A stretch of DNA of 64,000 nt from CAVSJA01 sp963728145 (GCA_963728145.1 CAVSJA010000003.1:1-64000); one strand, 5' to 3'. Shown: positions 8,634 through 17,947, counted from the stretch's first letter. Notes: generated from the sequence alone by a model not told the origin. Program-made: numbers and translations.

Positions 8634-10181
8634 TTATTGCGGAGTTATTTTCATAATGCCCAAACGACTAAAGAGTCCTTTGAAACCGGCAATCCTGATG
8701 GCAAGATAGAATAACGAGCCATTTACAACAAAAATTGAACTTCGCGGTACCATATATGTTTCTCTCGTTCCATTATCAACTATAAAACTCTTTTTTACCT
8801 GACCAGTTTTTGTTACATAGATACTGGCCAGGCTGTATTTGTCAATATTCCTGACTATATAGGCCTGTTTCACACGACCATCCGTAAATACATCCTGATT
8901 ATCGGCATGATCATGAAAAAAAATGGACAAGCCGTCCTGCTCATCAACTGCGCTGGCCAAGCTTATATAGGTATTGATATCTATTTGTTCCTGCCGTTTC
9001 GAAATTGCGCGAACCCAATTCACCTTACCAACGCTATCCTGGTTTACGATAATCAGATCCCCTGTCTGGTACTTTTTCATGGAATAACTAGCTTTTGATA
9101 AATCGTTATTGTGATAGCTCTGTTTAGTCCATTGAAAATTCATTTCCAGTATCGATATTCTGGAGCCATCGGATAACGATCGAGATTCGATGAAATCAAG
9201 ATTATTGGATATTCCATTTTTAAAAAAATTCTTATAACTATTTCCGAGCTCATCATTATTAAACGTAAGGGAGGAAAATACTGTTTCTTTTAGCCAAACA
9301 CTTTTCATTGTCCTCTGGTCAATTGCTCCTGCCAGGAAGCTGGTTATGGCCTTTTTTGACGACTCTGCTTTAATTCCCTGGTATTGGATGCTATTGTTTA
9401 CTAATCTGAAATCAAATAACATCTCATATCCAGCACCGGTACCAATGGTAATTTCGCCTTTTATTTTTCCTGCATCCGTGTATGAAGCCACACGGTACCT
9501 GCCTTTGCTGAAAAATATGCAAAACAACTCGCCGTAATTATTCAAGAGGAAGAACTGGTCATCAAGTTCATTTTGCGGACAGTTTATTGTAATAGTATAA
9601 TTTGCTTTAACCTTTGCATTTTCGTCAAAAATCCCAACCTGAAAACTCTGATTTTCTTTTTTACCAACCTCAACCGGAGTACAAATTGCGAAAAGCTTTC
9701 CGTCATCAGATGCGCTATGGAGCAGCGGGTGTTTCTTTGATAAGCCCGAAAGCAATTTAGTCGACCCGACTAATTTGCCAGAAAGAAGATCTAATTCCGA
9801 AATATTTACTAAAGATCCATTATCAGTGCCCGTAAGAACGAGTATTTTTTTCCCGTTAGAAACGAAACCCTCTGCCTTAGTTACGCCATTAAGTTCCTTT
9901 AATGGAGCCTCACTGATTTTCTTATAATCTTTATTGAATTTGACTACATATGATTGGTCTAGAAACCTTAAGGCTTGCGGATGGGAATAAATTGGATCCA
10001 TTACGGGGTTAGTCAATGAACCATAAATAACGGTATAATTACCGTCCTGCAATATAAAAGGATACGGACGCTGTAGACCCGGACTTTTGAATTCTTGAGT
10101 TTCGTGTAGGTTGAATTTTTGCGCAGTGCATTCAAGAGAAAATAATAATCCCACGCTGAAAATAAAAAATTTTCTAAGCAT
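8634..10181 (-). CDS. hypothetical secreted protein, probable beta-propeller-like
   Basis: The 515-residue protein has a clear signal peptide (MLRKFFIFSVGLLFSLECTAQ). The remainder is rich in short beta strands with repeated KILVLTGTDNG-, GELFCIFFSKGRYRVASY- and DGLSIFFHDHADN-like segments, which suggests a beta-propeller, but I cannot count blades reliably. No catalytic motif and no type IX sorting domain is seen at the C-terminus (GLFSRLGIMKITPQ). It lies upstream of the broken hydrolase gene on the same strand. Function unknown. Confidence 0.7.
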   Translation of the reverse strand: MLRKFFIFSVGLLFSLECTAQKFNLHETQEFKSPGLQRPYPFILQDGNYTVIYGSLTNPVMDPIYSHPQALRFLDQSYVVKFNKDYKKISEAPLKELNGVTKAEGFVSNGKKILVLTGTDNGSLVNISELDLLSGKLVGSTKLLSGLSKKHPLLHSASDDGKLFAICTPVEVGKKENQSFQVGIFDENAKVKANYTITINCPQNELDDQFFLLNNYGELFCIFFSKGRYRVASYTDAGKIKGEITIGTGAGYEMLFDFRLVNNSIQYQGIKAESSKKAITSFLAGAIDQRTMKSVWLKETVFSSLTFNNDELGNSYKNFFKNGISNNLDFIESRSLSDGSRISILEMNFQWTKQSYHNNDLSKASYSMKKYQTGDLIIVNQDSVGKVNWVRAISKRQEQIDINTYISLASAVDEQDGLSIFFHDHADNQDVFTDGRVKQAYIVRNIDKYSLASIYVTKTGQVKKSFIVDNGTRETYMVPRSSIFVVNGSLFYLAIRIAGFKGLFSRLGIMKITPQ

Positions 10182-10267
10182 ACCTTTTAGTACAATTTTA
10201 GTTGGAAATATAAGAGCCTGAATAAACCTTTGCGGTTAAAAGGCTCGAAAATAGTAGTTTTTTGTTT

Positions 10268-11700
10268 TTATTTCAACAAATATGGTTCTGATTGCATTTC
10301 TTTAATACAATCAATGTTGATTTTTTCCCCTTTTAGGAAACCCACGATCATCTTGTCCAGACAGCTTTCGTTAGACAGTCCATCTGGAGAATGTGCCATT
10401 CTCGGAATGATTACGAGTATACTATTAGATAAAGATGAAGCGATCTCTTTCGCCATTGATGTGGGTGTAACCGGATCGAAGCTTCCTGAAATAATAATGG
10501 TTGGTACGGTTGAGCGAACAGGCTCCAGGTAATCGCCTGGTATTTCTCCTCTCGACCAGAATTTGCATGCTCTTTTTTGTTGATCGATCCGGTAAGTGCC
10601 CATAAATGTTTTCCTGGTAAGTGAATCGATTAATTCTTCTTCAATAAATGGTACATCTTCGGCACAGGTTACACAGAGATATAAACCATCTGCAATAAAC
10701 AGATCAATATCTTTTCCTCTTGGAAAAAGATTAACAAACAGATCAATATTTCCAATCCAGGTTTGATGAATCAGGTTGGGCACGCGCCGGATGCCATTGG
10801 CACTATAAAGCATGCTCCGCATCCTGGTATGAAAGGCATACCAGGGAATTGTAATTTTTGTCTTTTTCCCGTTCGCATCGGTAAGCTCATAGCCAATCGG
10901 AAATTTATTTTTCAACTGCTCAAATTCAGCTTTCAAATTTGGAAAAGCTTTGTTGCAATCTTCATCCTTTGCGCAATCTTCTAAAACCATGTCCAATGAA
11001 TGCTGCGCGAAACTGGCGTGATACTTTGGCATTTTCGCATAGGTAGTTACCGGCGAAATGAGAATCACCCGATCGATAGATTCAGGAAACATTCTCATGT
11101 ACACCAATGACACTCTTGTACCGTATGACAAGCCCATCAGGGATATCTTATCGTAGCCCAGAGACTTTCGTACTTCTTCAAGGTCCTTTACGATATTGAC
11201 TGTGGTGTATTGCGTCAGGTCTGCAATCTTCGATAATGAATCATGGCATTGTTTCACCGCGACTTCGGGATACATTTCATCGAATTGCTGCTGCAGGTTT
11301 TCTTTTTGTTGAGTAGATAAACAATGCAGTGCATTGGAATTGCCCGTGCCTCTGGAATCAACCAACACGATATCCCTGTCCTGATGATATGGATTTGTAC
11401 TATCAGCAAAATAATCGACTGAGGAGGAAGCCGCGCCGCCTGGCCCACCTTCAATAAAAAATAATGGAGGGAGATCTGAGTCTTTTTTAAACCAGGGATA
11501 AGTATGAAACTGATATTTATCGTTCTGCCCTTTCCAGTTGCTCGATTCTCGACAACAGGAATACTACCTCTAAAGACAGTTGTCTTTATTGCCGGCAAAT
11601 CAAAAGCTGCCAGGCTCTCATACCGTGAAGGTGCAGCCGCTTTCTTTTCAATGCATGCTATGAATGAGATTAATGCGACGAGTAGAATGACCTTTCTCAT
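10268..11700 (-). pseudogene. alpha/beta hydrolase (proline iminopeptidase / tripeptidyl aminopeptidase type), frameshifted in this sequence
   Basis: The N-terminal part starts MRKVILLVALISFIAC (lipobox-like) and includes PVVENRATGKGRTINISFIL. The frame then breaks at the run of six T at 11483-11488; one more T would join it to FFIEGGPGGAA, DIVLVDSRGTGNSNALHC and the rest. The catalytic triad is intact after repair: Ser in GLSYGTR, Asp in SGSFDPVTP and His in PRMAHSPDG. Such enzymes cleave N-terminal residues from peptides and would be exported here. Whether this is a real pseudogene or a homopolymer sequencing error cannot be told; several neighbouring genes show the same kind of break. Confidence 0.8.
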
Positions 11701-11709
11701 CTTTTTCAT

Positions 11710-11786
11710 TTGGGGGTTTGGCGTTTGGGGTTTGGAATTTGGAGTTCAACTAACGCCAAACGCCAAACTCCAAACGCCAAACTTCT
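11710..11786. repeat. tandem-unit hairpin, TTTGG-CGTTTGG family
   Basis: GGGGTTTGGCGTTTGGGG and its neighbour units pair with AACGCCAAACTCCAAACGCC after a short spacer, giving an almost continuous stem between two same-strand genes. Related unpaired fragments occur near 57490 and 62605. Confidence 0.75.
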
Positions 11787-14292
11787 TAAAATGTCTTCTT
11801 CCCATCAGTTCCCGTCTTATCCGGGGACTTCACATATTTCTCCAACCATTGATTTTGTTCCCAAAGCATATGCAGGATGTTTTCTTTTGCTGCATAACCA
11901 TGGCTTTCGTATGGAAGAAATACCAATCTCACCGTGCCTCCATGTCCCTTCACTGCATTGTACAACCTTTCACTTTGAATTGGGAAAGTTCCCGAGTTAT
12001 TATCCATTTCACCATGGATCATCAATAATGGAGTCTTGATCTTGTTGGCGAAACTAAATGGGCTCATATTAAAATATACTTCAGGCGCCTGCCAGTAAGT
12101 GCGTTCTTCAGCCTGGAATCCGAAAGGAGTGAGACTACGGTTATAGGCGCCACTACGGGCGATGCCCAGCCTTGAATAGTTTCGTATGTGCAAGCAGGTT
12201 GGCCGTCATGAAAGCGCCATAGCTATGTCCGCCAACTGCAACACGATTGCTGTCACCAACGCCCATCTTTGCCAGTTGTTGAATCGCTGCATGTGCATTC
12301 AGGTACAATTGAGGTATGAAATTATCATTGGGTTCCTTTGATCCTTCACCTACGATTGGCATTTCTGCATTATCTAAAACCGCATATCCTTGCGTAACCC
12401 AAAATATCGGTGAACCATAGTTGATACGCGTAAAAGTATATTTTGAACCTCTTACCTGTGCGGCGTCGGCGGCAGACTTGTATTCGCGAGGATAAGCCCA
12501 GATGATCACGGGAAGAGTGCCATCTTTCTTTGGATCGTAGCCTTTCGGTACATAGAGATCACCTGTAAGATCGATACCATCTGCGCGCTTATAAGAAATC
12601 TTTTGTTTTACTACTCCATCCAATTGCGCATAGGGATGCTTGAAGTCGGTAATAGCTGCCCGTGTTGTAGTCGTTTTGCCTTTTTTGGTCGTAACAGTTA
12701 ACACATAATAATTTGGAACTTCAGTATTGCTTTCCCTTGAAGTGAGGAAGACATTTTTCTCGGGATCGATCACGTCAAAGACAGTTTCATAATAAGGCGC
12801 TTCGCAACGCCAGATCATTGTTCCCTTTTTTGTTTTGAGATCGAAGCTTTGTACAAAGGGCATATCACCTTGCGGAGAAGAGCCTTGTGAACGCAACAAT
12901 AAATTTCCATTCTTCAATAAAAGAAGTGCTTCCCTGCCATATTGATTCTTTGCTGTAAGTGGTGAACCAATATCGTTGTACGCATCATTGCTACTTCTTT
13001 CGTTTACCAAGGTCAAGTGCATTCGTTGATGGATTGTACTGGAAGATCTGCAGTTTGCGATCAAAAACTGTTGCCTGGTAAACCAATGCCAGGTTATTAT
13101 TTCCCCAAATCACATTACGAAGCCTGCGTTGGGTGCGGAACAATTCTTTTTTATTCTTGAGCGAATTTGCCAGCACTTCATTTTGTGCTGAAGCCTGTCC
13201 GCCTGCAGCTAGTTTTGGATCGGGCAGGTTTATTGCATAAAGCGCATCGCGAAATTCGGATTTGCTTCTTCCTAATCCTTTATCCAATGCTTGTACAAAT
13301 ACTAATGTAGATGGTTCGTCATCTCTCCAGTCGAAGTTTCTTGGAAAACTGACCACATCATCAAAACCGATAGGTTGCCCTTCACTGGAAGGATTCTTCA
13401 ATAATTCCGCATGTGAGTTGCCATTGATTTCCATTACTGAAACAGTGTGAGGGAAATCATATGCGGGCACCAGGTAGGAGAAAGGACGATCAATTGTTTC
13501 AACCAATAAATAATTCTTATCAGGCGACACACTTATCCCCATAAAGATTGAAGGTTCGCCCAAAGAACGCTCAGTGCTCAGATCATTTACTACCAATTGA
13601 GCGGTTGACATATAACCAAACAGATCTTCATCATATGGATTCTTGATCAGGTCCTGATAGGTTCTGCTGGCTGCTGCCTTGCCAAGATTTTCCTGAACGA
13701 CTGGTCCCTTGGGTGCAAGTGGAGCATCGGGATACTTCCTGTAATTCGCGGGAACAGTTTTGTAGATCAGCTTGTCGTTACCAGCCCAGGAATAACTTCC
13801 ACCTGTAACCGTATTCAATGCCGCAGAATTTATTTGTTTTGCTGTTTTGGAATTCAAATCAACTACATAAAGGTCGATTCTGTCGTTCTTGCTATTGACA
13901 AATGCGAATTTTTTCTCATCGGGACTCCACTGAATGCTTCCTGCTCTCATGTTCTCCGGCAATCCTGTAATGGTGAAAGTCTCTTTGGTCTTAATATTCT
14001 TTAAAGTAAAATTAACCGAGTAGGCAACGCGACTTGGACCAAAATTCTTTGGATTGATTCGCAAACCTGCTATCCTTAATTCAGGCTGCGCCAGTTCTTC
14101 AATGCTCGGAAATGTACTGCGCTCAAGCAGGATCATCCATTCACCCTTACTATCAATACTCACTCCGGGTGTAGGCTTGGCCATCACCAAATCAAGAATA
14201 TCTTTCGGCGGAGTGCGATAAGTAAAATCATCCTGCGCGAAAACTGAAACCTGTATGAACAGGATTTGAAGAAATAAAAGGATTTTTCTCAT
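11786..14292 (-). pseudogene. S9 family peptidase, glutamyl-endopeptidase-like (S9D), with two frameshifts
   Basis: Three adjoining frames make one protein of about 835 residues. It has a signal peptide (MRKILLFLQILFIQVSVFAQ), a propeller-type N-terminal domain containing the S9D signature FPSIEELAQPELRIAGLRIN, and a C-terminal hydrolase domain with GGHSYGAFM (Ser), HGEMDNNSGT (Asp) and LPYESHGY (His). The breaks lie at about 13007-13012 (joining STNALDL to VNERSSNDAYNDIG) and about 12165-12167 (joining HTKLFKAG to IARSGAYNRSL); each needs one base removed. Catalytic residues are all present, so sequence error is at least as likely as decay. The product would degrade peptides outside the cytoplasm. 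Confidence 0.82.
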
Positions 14293-14321
14293 ATGCATCG
14301 ATTTAATCAATTTCTAAATTT

Positions 14322-14400
14322 AACTGGTTAATTGGTTGATGGTTAACTGGTTGATTGGGTAGCTAGTTAACCAGTCAACCAATCAACCAATTAACCTATC
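14322..14400. repeat. tandem-unit hairpin, GGTTGATTGGTTAAC family
   Basis: GGTTAATTGGTTGATGGTTA and following units are mirrored by AACCAGTCAACCAATCAACC. The hairpin sits between two minus-strand genes. The same unit type recurs at 47950 and 61976. Confidence 0.8.
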
Positions 14401-14415
14401 GAAGTTTCGGGACAA

Positions 14416-15228
14416 CTATTTAACCTCCCACTGATACACTCTCACATAATCCACCTCCATCCTCCTCGGCCATATCTTTTCATCAACACCTTTTTGTCCA
14501 CCCCAGTTGCCACCGACAGCAATATTGAGGAGCAAATGCATTTTATTATCGAATGGCCATGCATCGTATCCGCTACGTTCGTTGGCGAACTTAAAGTATA
14601 CATTTCCATCTACCGAAACTTTCACTGAGTCTTTATTCCATTCTACACTATAAACATGAAATTTTTTTGAGAAATCGGGAACCATGATGTTTCCCGTCTT
14701 TTGCGTACCGATGGAGTGATAATACTTTTTACAATGCACTGAACCGTGAACTTTTCCCGGGTCAAAACCCACGTGTTCCATAATATCAATTTCGCCATCA
14801 TCTGGCCAGCGAAGAGGAGTTGTTGAAGCAAGCATCCAGATTGCGGGCCATGTGCCCAGGCCTTCTGGCAGTTTTGCGGCTACATCTATCTTTCCATATT
14901 GCCAGTCACCCTTTCCTTTTGTGATCAATCTTGCGGAAGTATATTCTTTGCCCTCCCATTTCTCCTTTCTTGCTTCAATGATCAGCCTGCCTGTTTCCAC
15001 TCTTGCGTTTTGTTTTCTTTTGCTGGTATAGAACTGCAGTTCATTATTTCCCCAACCATGTCCCCCAACATCATAGTTCCATTTCGTACTATCGGGCAGT
15101 CCATCTTCATTGAATTCATCGCTCCAGACCAGTTTCCATTGTTTTTCCTGAGCGGGAAGAGCAATTGGCAATAGGCAATAGGCAATGGGCAATAGGCAAT
15201 AAAAAAAGAAGGTTTTTAAGCGGATCAT
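14416..15228 (-). CDS. glycoside hydrolase family 16 beta-glucanase (laminarinase-like), secreted
   Basis: The 270-residue enzyme has the GH16 catalytic signature DGEIDIMEHVG (Glu-x-Asp-x-x-Glu), the start LVWSDEFNEDGLPDSTKWNY, the substrate-cleft words WPAIWMLA and HLLLNIAVGGNWGG, and ends in VDYVRVYQ. GH16 enzymes cleave beta-1,3 or mixed-linkage glucans; the WPAIWM and loop-containing active site suggests a laminarinase. I chose the ATG at 15228 because it gives a short signal peptide, MIRLKTFFFYCLLPIAYCLL, ending at PIALPAQ. Residues 10-23 of that signal peptide are encoded by an array of the GGCAAT intergenic repeat. Confidence 0.9.
   Translation of the reverse strand: MIRLKTFFFYCLLPIAYCLLPIALPAQEKQWKLVWSDEFNEDGLPDSTKWNYDVGGHGWGNNELQFYTSKRKQNARVETGRLIIEARKEKWEGKEYTSARLITKGKGDWQYGKIDVAAKLPEGLGTWPAIWMLASTTPLRWPDDGEIDIMEHVGFDPGKVHGSVHCKKYYHSIGTQKTGNIMVPDFSKKFHVYSVEWNKDSVKVSVDGNVYFKFANERSGYDAWPFDNKMHLLLNIAVGGNWGGQKGVDEKIWPRRMEVDYVRVYQWEVK
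15161..15200. repeat. GGCAAT-type tandem repeat inside a coding region
   Basis: Units GCAATTGGCAATAGGCAATA and GGCAATGGGCAATAGGCAAT run through the beginning of the GH16 gene and encode residues 10-23 of its signal peptide. The same units form the intergenic hairpins at 6477, 15470, 43417 and 54708. Confidence 0.85.
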
Positions 15229-15309
15229 AGCGCAAGAAATGGAAGGGGAAGTTACTAATCTTAAGTGGTATAAACGGGGCGGTTTTGACAGGCGGCTCTG
15301 CAAAAAGAT

Positions 15310-15340
15310 TTTGGTTCTTCGGCTGCTCACCCTATTTTTG
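15310..15340 (+). promoter_or_regulatory. promoter of the his operon leader
   Basis: TTTG at 15310-15313, a 19-base spacer and TATTTTTG at 15333-15340 match the Bacteroidota consensus TTTG-N19-21-TAnnTTTG exactly. The leader peptide ATG at 15350 begins only nine bases after the box, so the transcript should be almost leaderless. Confidence 0.8.
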
Positions 15341-15349
15341 CTCCCTCAT

Positions 15350-15400
15350 ATGATTTACAAGCTGCACATCCACCATCATTCAACTTATCGCTTGAGGTAA
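15350..15400 (+). CDS. hisL: his operon leader peptide, MIYKLHIHHHSTYRLR
   Basis: A 16-codon frame begins at ATG 15350 and ends at TAA 15398-15400. It has four His codons among five (CAC ATC CAC CAT CAT, 15365-15379), as expected for a sensor of charged tRNA-His. It lies between a consensus promoter and a strong terminator in front of hisG. The stop codon is inside the 5' arm of the antiterminator. The peptide itself probably has no function beyond making ribosomes stall when histidine is short. Confidence 0.85.
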   Translation: MIYKLHIHHHSTYRLR

Positions 15401-15456
15401 GCCGGGGATGGTTTGTGCAAACAAATAACTTTAGGGGCTTACTTCGGTAGGCCCTT
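15364..15456 (+). promoter_or_regulatory. histidine attenuator: protector, antiterminator and terminator arms
   Basis: Three mutually exclusive pairings are visible. The protector pairs GCACA and ACCATC (15364-15377) with GATGGT and TGTGC (15407-15418). The antiterminator pairs GAGGTAAGCC (15394-15403) with GGCTTACTTC (15436-15445), ten pairs including one G-U. The terminator occupies 15433-15456. A ribosome stalled at the His codons leaves 15394-15403 free, favouring read-through; one that reaches the stop codon covers it, favouring termination. The logic is that of classical his attenuation. Confidence 0.85.
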
Positions 15457-15460
15457 TTTC
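15433..15460 (+). terminator. attenuator terminator upstream of hisG
   Basis: AGGGGCTTAC (15433-15442) pairs with GTAGGCCCTT (15447-15456) around a TTCG tetraloop, ten pairs including G-U, followed by TTTTTC. It is an intrinsic terminator located before the first his gene. Confidence 0.88.
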
Positions 15461-15469
15461 GTGAATGCT

Positions 15470-15600
15470 GTGGTGAATGGTGAATGGGAATGGGCAATGG
15501 GCAATAAGCAATAGGCAATAAGCAATAAGCAATAAGCAATGGTCAATAATTATTCACCATTCACTATTCACCATTCACTATTCACCATTCACCATTGACC
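15470..15600. repeat. composite tandem-unit hairpin, TGAATGG and GGCAAT families
   Basis: Units GGTGAATGGTGAATGGGAA lead into GGGCAATAAGCAATAGGCAA, followed by the complement ATTCACCATTCACTATTCAC. Only the TGAATGG units have a paired arm; the GGCAAT units lie in the loop. The block lies between the attenuator terminator and hisG and would be transcribed in the his mRNA. Confidence 0.8.
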
Positions 15601-15617
15601 ACGTTAAATCAAGGAAT

Positions 15618-16482
15618 ATGGATGACAATAAACTAAGGATCGCCATTCAGAAATCCGGTCGACTGTACGACGACTCGGTCAAGCTGCTGACCGAATGTGG
15701 CATCGATCTTCGCAATGTAAAAGACAGGTTGAGAACGGAATCGGATAATTTCCCGTTGGAAGTTTTCTTTTTACGTGATGACGATATTCCTCAATATGTG
15801 GAAGACGGCGTTGCGGATATTGGAATCGTTGGAGAGAATGTTTTATATGAAAAGAATAAGAAAGCTGAGGTAGTCGAAGAATTGGGATTTGGGAAATGCA
15901 GGCTTTCGATTGCAATTCCCCGAGGTCAGTACTATGATGGAGTTACTTCACTACGAGGCAAAAGGATTGCAACAAGTTATCCTTTTACTGTAAGCGCTTA
16001 CCTTAAACAACACAATGTTGAGGTGGACATTCATGAGATCAGCGGTTCTGTTGAAATTGCACCGGGCATTGGTCTTGCAGATGTAGTGGCTGACCTGGTA
16101 AGCAGCGGTTCCACTTTATTCATGAATGGATTAAAAGAAGTAGAGACAATTCTTCATTCGCAAGCTGTCCTTATCAAGAACAAAGACTTAAAGGATATTC
16201 AGGAAGAAATGCTGGGCCGATTACTCTTCAGGATTCGTGCAGTGAAAAAAGGCAAAGCGCAACAAATACATTTTACTGAATGCACCGAACGAAAAGCTAG
16301 AAGAGATAATTTCTTTATTGCCGGGAATGAAGAGTCCAACTGTATTACCACTCGCAGAATCAGGTTGGAGCAGCGTTCATAGCGTATTGAGCGAAGATGA
16401 GTTTTGGGAAAAGATAGAAAAATTGCAGTCAGCCGGCGCACAGGGAATTTTGGTTGTGCCGATTGAGAAAATGGTGATATAA
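15618..16482 (+). CDS. hisG: ATP phosphoribosyltransferase, long form, one frameshift in this sequence
   Basis: HisG catalyses the first step of histidine synthesis, joining ATP and PRPP. Visible landmarks are LRIAIQKSGRLYDDSVKLL, VADIGIVGENVLYE and EIAPGIGLADVVADLVSSGSTL. The frame as written ends at 16382, but removing one base near 16263 continues it as YILLNAPNEKLEEIISLLPG and MKSPTVLPLAESGWSSV to a TAA at 16482, giving about 287 residues. That C-terminal part is the ACT-like regulatory domain of long HisG, so the enzyme should be feedback-inhibited by histidine. An authentic loss is unlikely because the downstream frame is fully conserved. Confidence 0.92.
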
Positions 16483-16483
16483 G

Positions 16484-16597
16484 ACAATAGGCAATGGGCA
16501 ATAGGCAATAGGCAATGGGCAATGAGCAATAGGCAATAAGGAATAATCTCAGCAGTCAAGAATAATATAATCAATAATCAATAATCAATAATCAGTA
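16484..16597. repeat. single-arm GGCAAT array and TCAATAA repeats between hisG and hisD
   Basis: GGCAATGGGCAATAGGCAAT and neighbours form one array without a matching complementary arm, followed by ATCAATAATCAATAATCAAT. The stretch separates hisG and hisD by 115 bases and carries no gene. Confidence 0.75.
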
Positions 16598-17893
16598 ATG
16601 CAAACCCTCGATCTAAGAAATAAAATCGGCACTTCATCTCTTGAAGACCTGGGTCTGGGGAGACCTGTGGTTGATGATGGTAAATTGGAAAAAATTGTGC
16701 TTAAGATCCTGAAAAAGGTGAGAGCCAGGGGAGATAGTGCGATCAGGTCCTATACTCAACTGCTTGATGGAGTAAAGGTGAAAAAACTGGCAGTAACGGA
16801 TAAAGAAATTCAGGATGCTGATAAACTGGTCAGTGAAGAGCTGAAGAATGCAATTCGTTTGGCCGCATCCAATATTCGAAAGTTTCACGAGTCGCAGGTA
16901 AATAGGGCGGGAATTATCGAGATGATGCCCGGAGTTGAATGCTGGAGTAGATCAGTGCCAATTGAAAGAGTTGGACTTTATATTCCAGCGGGAACTGCGC
17001 CATTGTTTTCTTCTTTATTAATGCTTGGTATCCCTGCGACTATTGCAGGTTGTGATCAAATTGTTTTGTGTACTCCACCAGATAAGGAAGGAAAGGTTCA
17101 TCCTGCAATCTTATTTTCTGCTGCCTTAATTGGCATCACTAAAATTTTCAAATGCGGCGGCGCTCAGGCTATTGCTGCTATGGCCTATGGAACCGAATCT
17201 ATTCAACGCGTGTACAAGATCTTTGGTCCAGGTAATCGTTTTGTTACAATGGCAAAGCAATTAGTACAGCAGGAAGGATTATCAATTGATATGCCGGCAG
17301 GTCCAACAGAACTTCTTGTATATGCCGATAATGAAGCAAATCCCATTTTTGTTGCTGCCGATCTTTTATCCCAGGCAGAACATGGCGCCGACAGCCAGGT
17401 AATTTTAGTCGGGAGTCGGGAGTCGGTAGTCAGGAGTGTGCGTCTCGAACTCGATAAGCAACTTGAAACATTACCGAGAAAAGAGATTGCAGAAAAATCA
17501 TTAGTTAATAGCAAGGCTGTATTAGTTGAAGATGACACTGAAGCGATCAAGCTGATAAATGCATATGCGCCGGAGCACCTTATATTGAATTGTACCAATG
17601 CAGATGCCCTTGCAAATAAAGTGATCAACGCTGGTTCAGTGTTTATCGGCAACTATTCTCCCGAAAGTGCGGGCGATTATGCAAGTGGAACAAATCACGT
17701 TCTTCCAACGAATGGTTACGCAAAAACATACAGCGGGGTGTCTGTTGACAGTTTTGTAAAGAAGATCAGTTATCAAAAAATAACTGAAGAAGGATTGAGG
17801 AACATCGGTCCCGCAATTGAAATAATGGCTGCAGCAGAAGGATTAGAAGGACATAAAAGAGCAGTCGAATATCGTCTAAAAAATAAGGCATAA
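16598..17893 (+). CDS. hisD: histidinol dehydrogenase
   Basis: The 431-residue enzyme catalyses the last two steps of histidine synthesis, two NAD-dependent oxidations of histidinol to histidine, with zinc. Visible motifs are ERVGLYIPAGTAPLFSSLLM, CGGAQAIAAMAYGTESI, KIFGPGNRFVTMAKQLV, DMPAGPTELLVYAD, SQAEHGADSQVIL and YSPESAGDYASGTNHVLPT (zinc-site Asp/His region). Length is normal. Bases 17407-17438 encode VGSRESVVRSV from a GTCGGGA-type tandem repeat, in a region that is usually variable. It is the second gene of the his operon. Confidence 0.97.
   Translation: MQTLDLRNKIGTSSLEDLGLGRPVVDDGKLEKIVLKILKKVRARGDSAIRSYTQLLDGVKVKKLAVTDKEIQDADKLVSEELKNAIRLAASNIRKFHESQVNRAGIIEMMPGVECWSRSVPIERVGLYIPAGTAPLFSSLLMLGIPATIAGCDQIVLCTPPDKEGKVHPAILFSAALIGITKIFKCGGAQAIAAMAYGTESIQRVYKIFGPGNRFVTMAKQLVQQEGLSIDMPAGPTELLVYADNEANPIFVAADLLSQAEHGADSQVILVGSRESVVRSVRLELDKQLETLPRKEIAEKSLVNSKAVLVEDDTEAIKLINAYAPEHLILNCTNADALANKVINAGSVFIGNYSPESAGDYASGTNHVLPTNGYAKTYSGVSVDSFVKKISYQKITEEGLRNIGPAIEIMAAAEGLEGHKRAVEYRLKNKA
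17407..17438. repeat. GAGTCGG-type tandem repeat inside hisD
   Basis: AGTCGGGAGTCGGGAGTCGG followed by TAGTCAGGAGT is a short tandem array within the coding frame. A very similar array, AGTCAGGAGTCGGGAGTCAG, occurs intergenically at 54548. The reading frame and protein length appear unaffected. Confidence 0.7.
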
Positions 17894-17895
17894 AG

Positions 17896-17947
17896 AAGTC
17901 CCGAAGGGACTTCACCCCTCTCTGCTCGCAGAGAGGGGCAGGGGTGA
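17896..17947. repeat. hairpins between hisD and hisC
   Basis: GTCCCGAAGGGAC is followed by CCCCTCTCTGC (17915-17925) pairing with GCAGAGAGGGG (17928-17938), flanked by CAC and GTG that extend the stem after a bulge. There is no U run, so it more likely acts as an RNA stabiliser or processing site within the operon than as a terminator. Confidence 0.65.

Noticed and set aside
11504..12039. Plus-strand frames over the hydrolase and peptidase genes
   Set aside because: They are antisense shadows; the minus-strand reading has conserved catalytic motifs.
15618..16382. Accepting hisG as a short form ending at 16382
   Set aside because: The last 30 residues of that frame do not resemble HisG, while the adjacent frame continues with the known regulatory domain to 16482.
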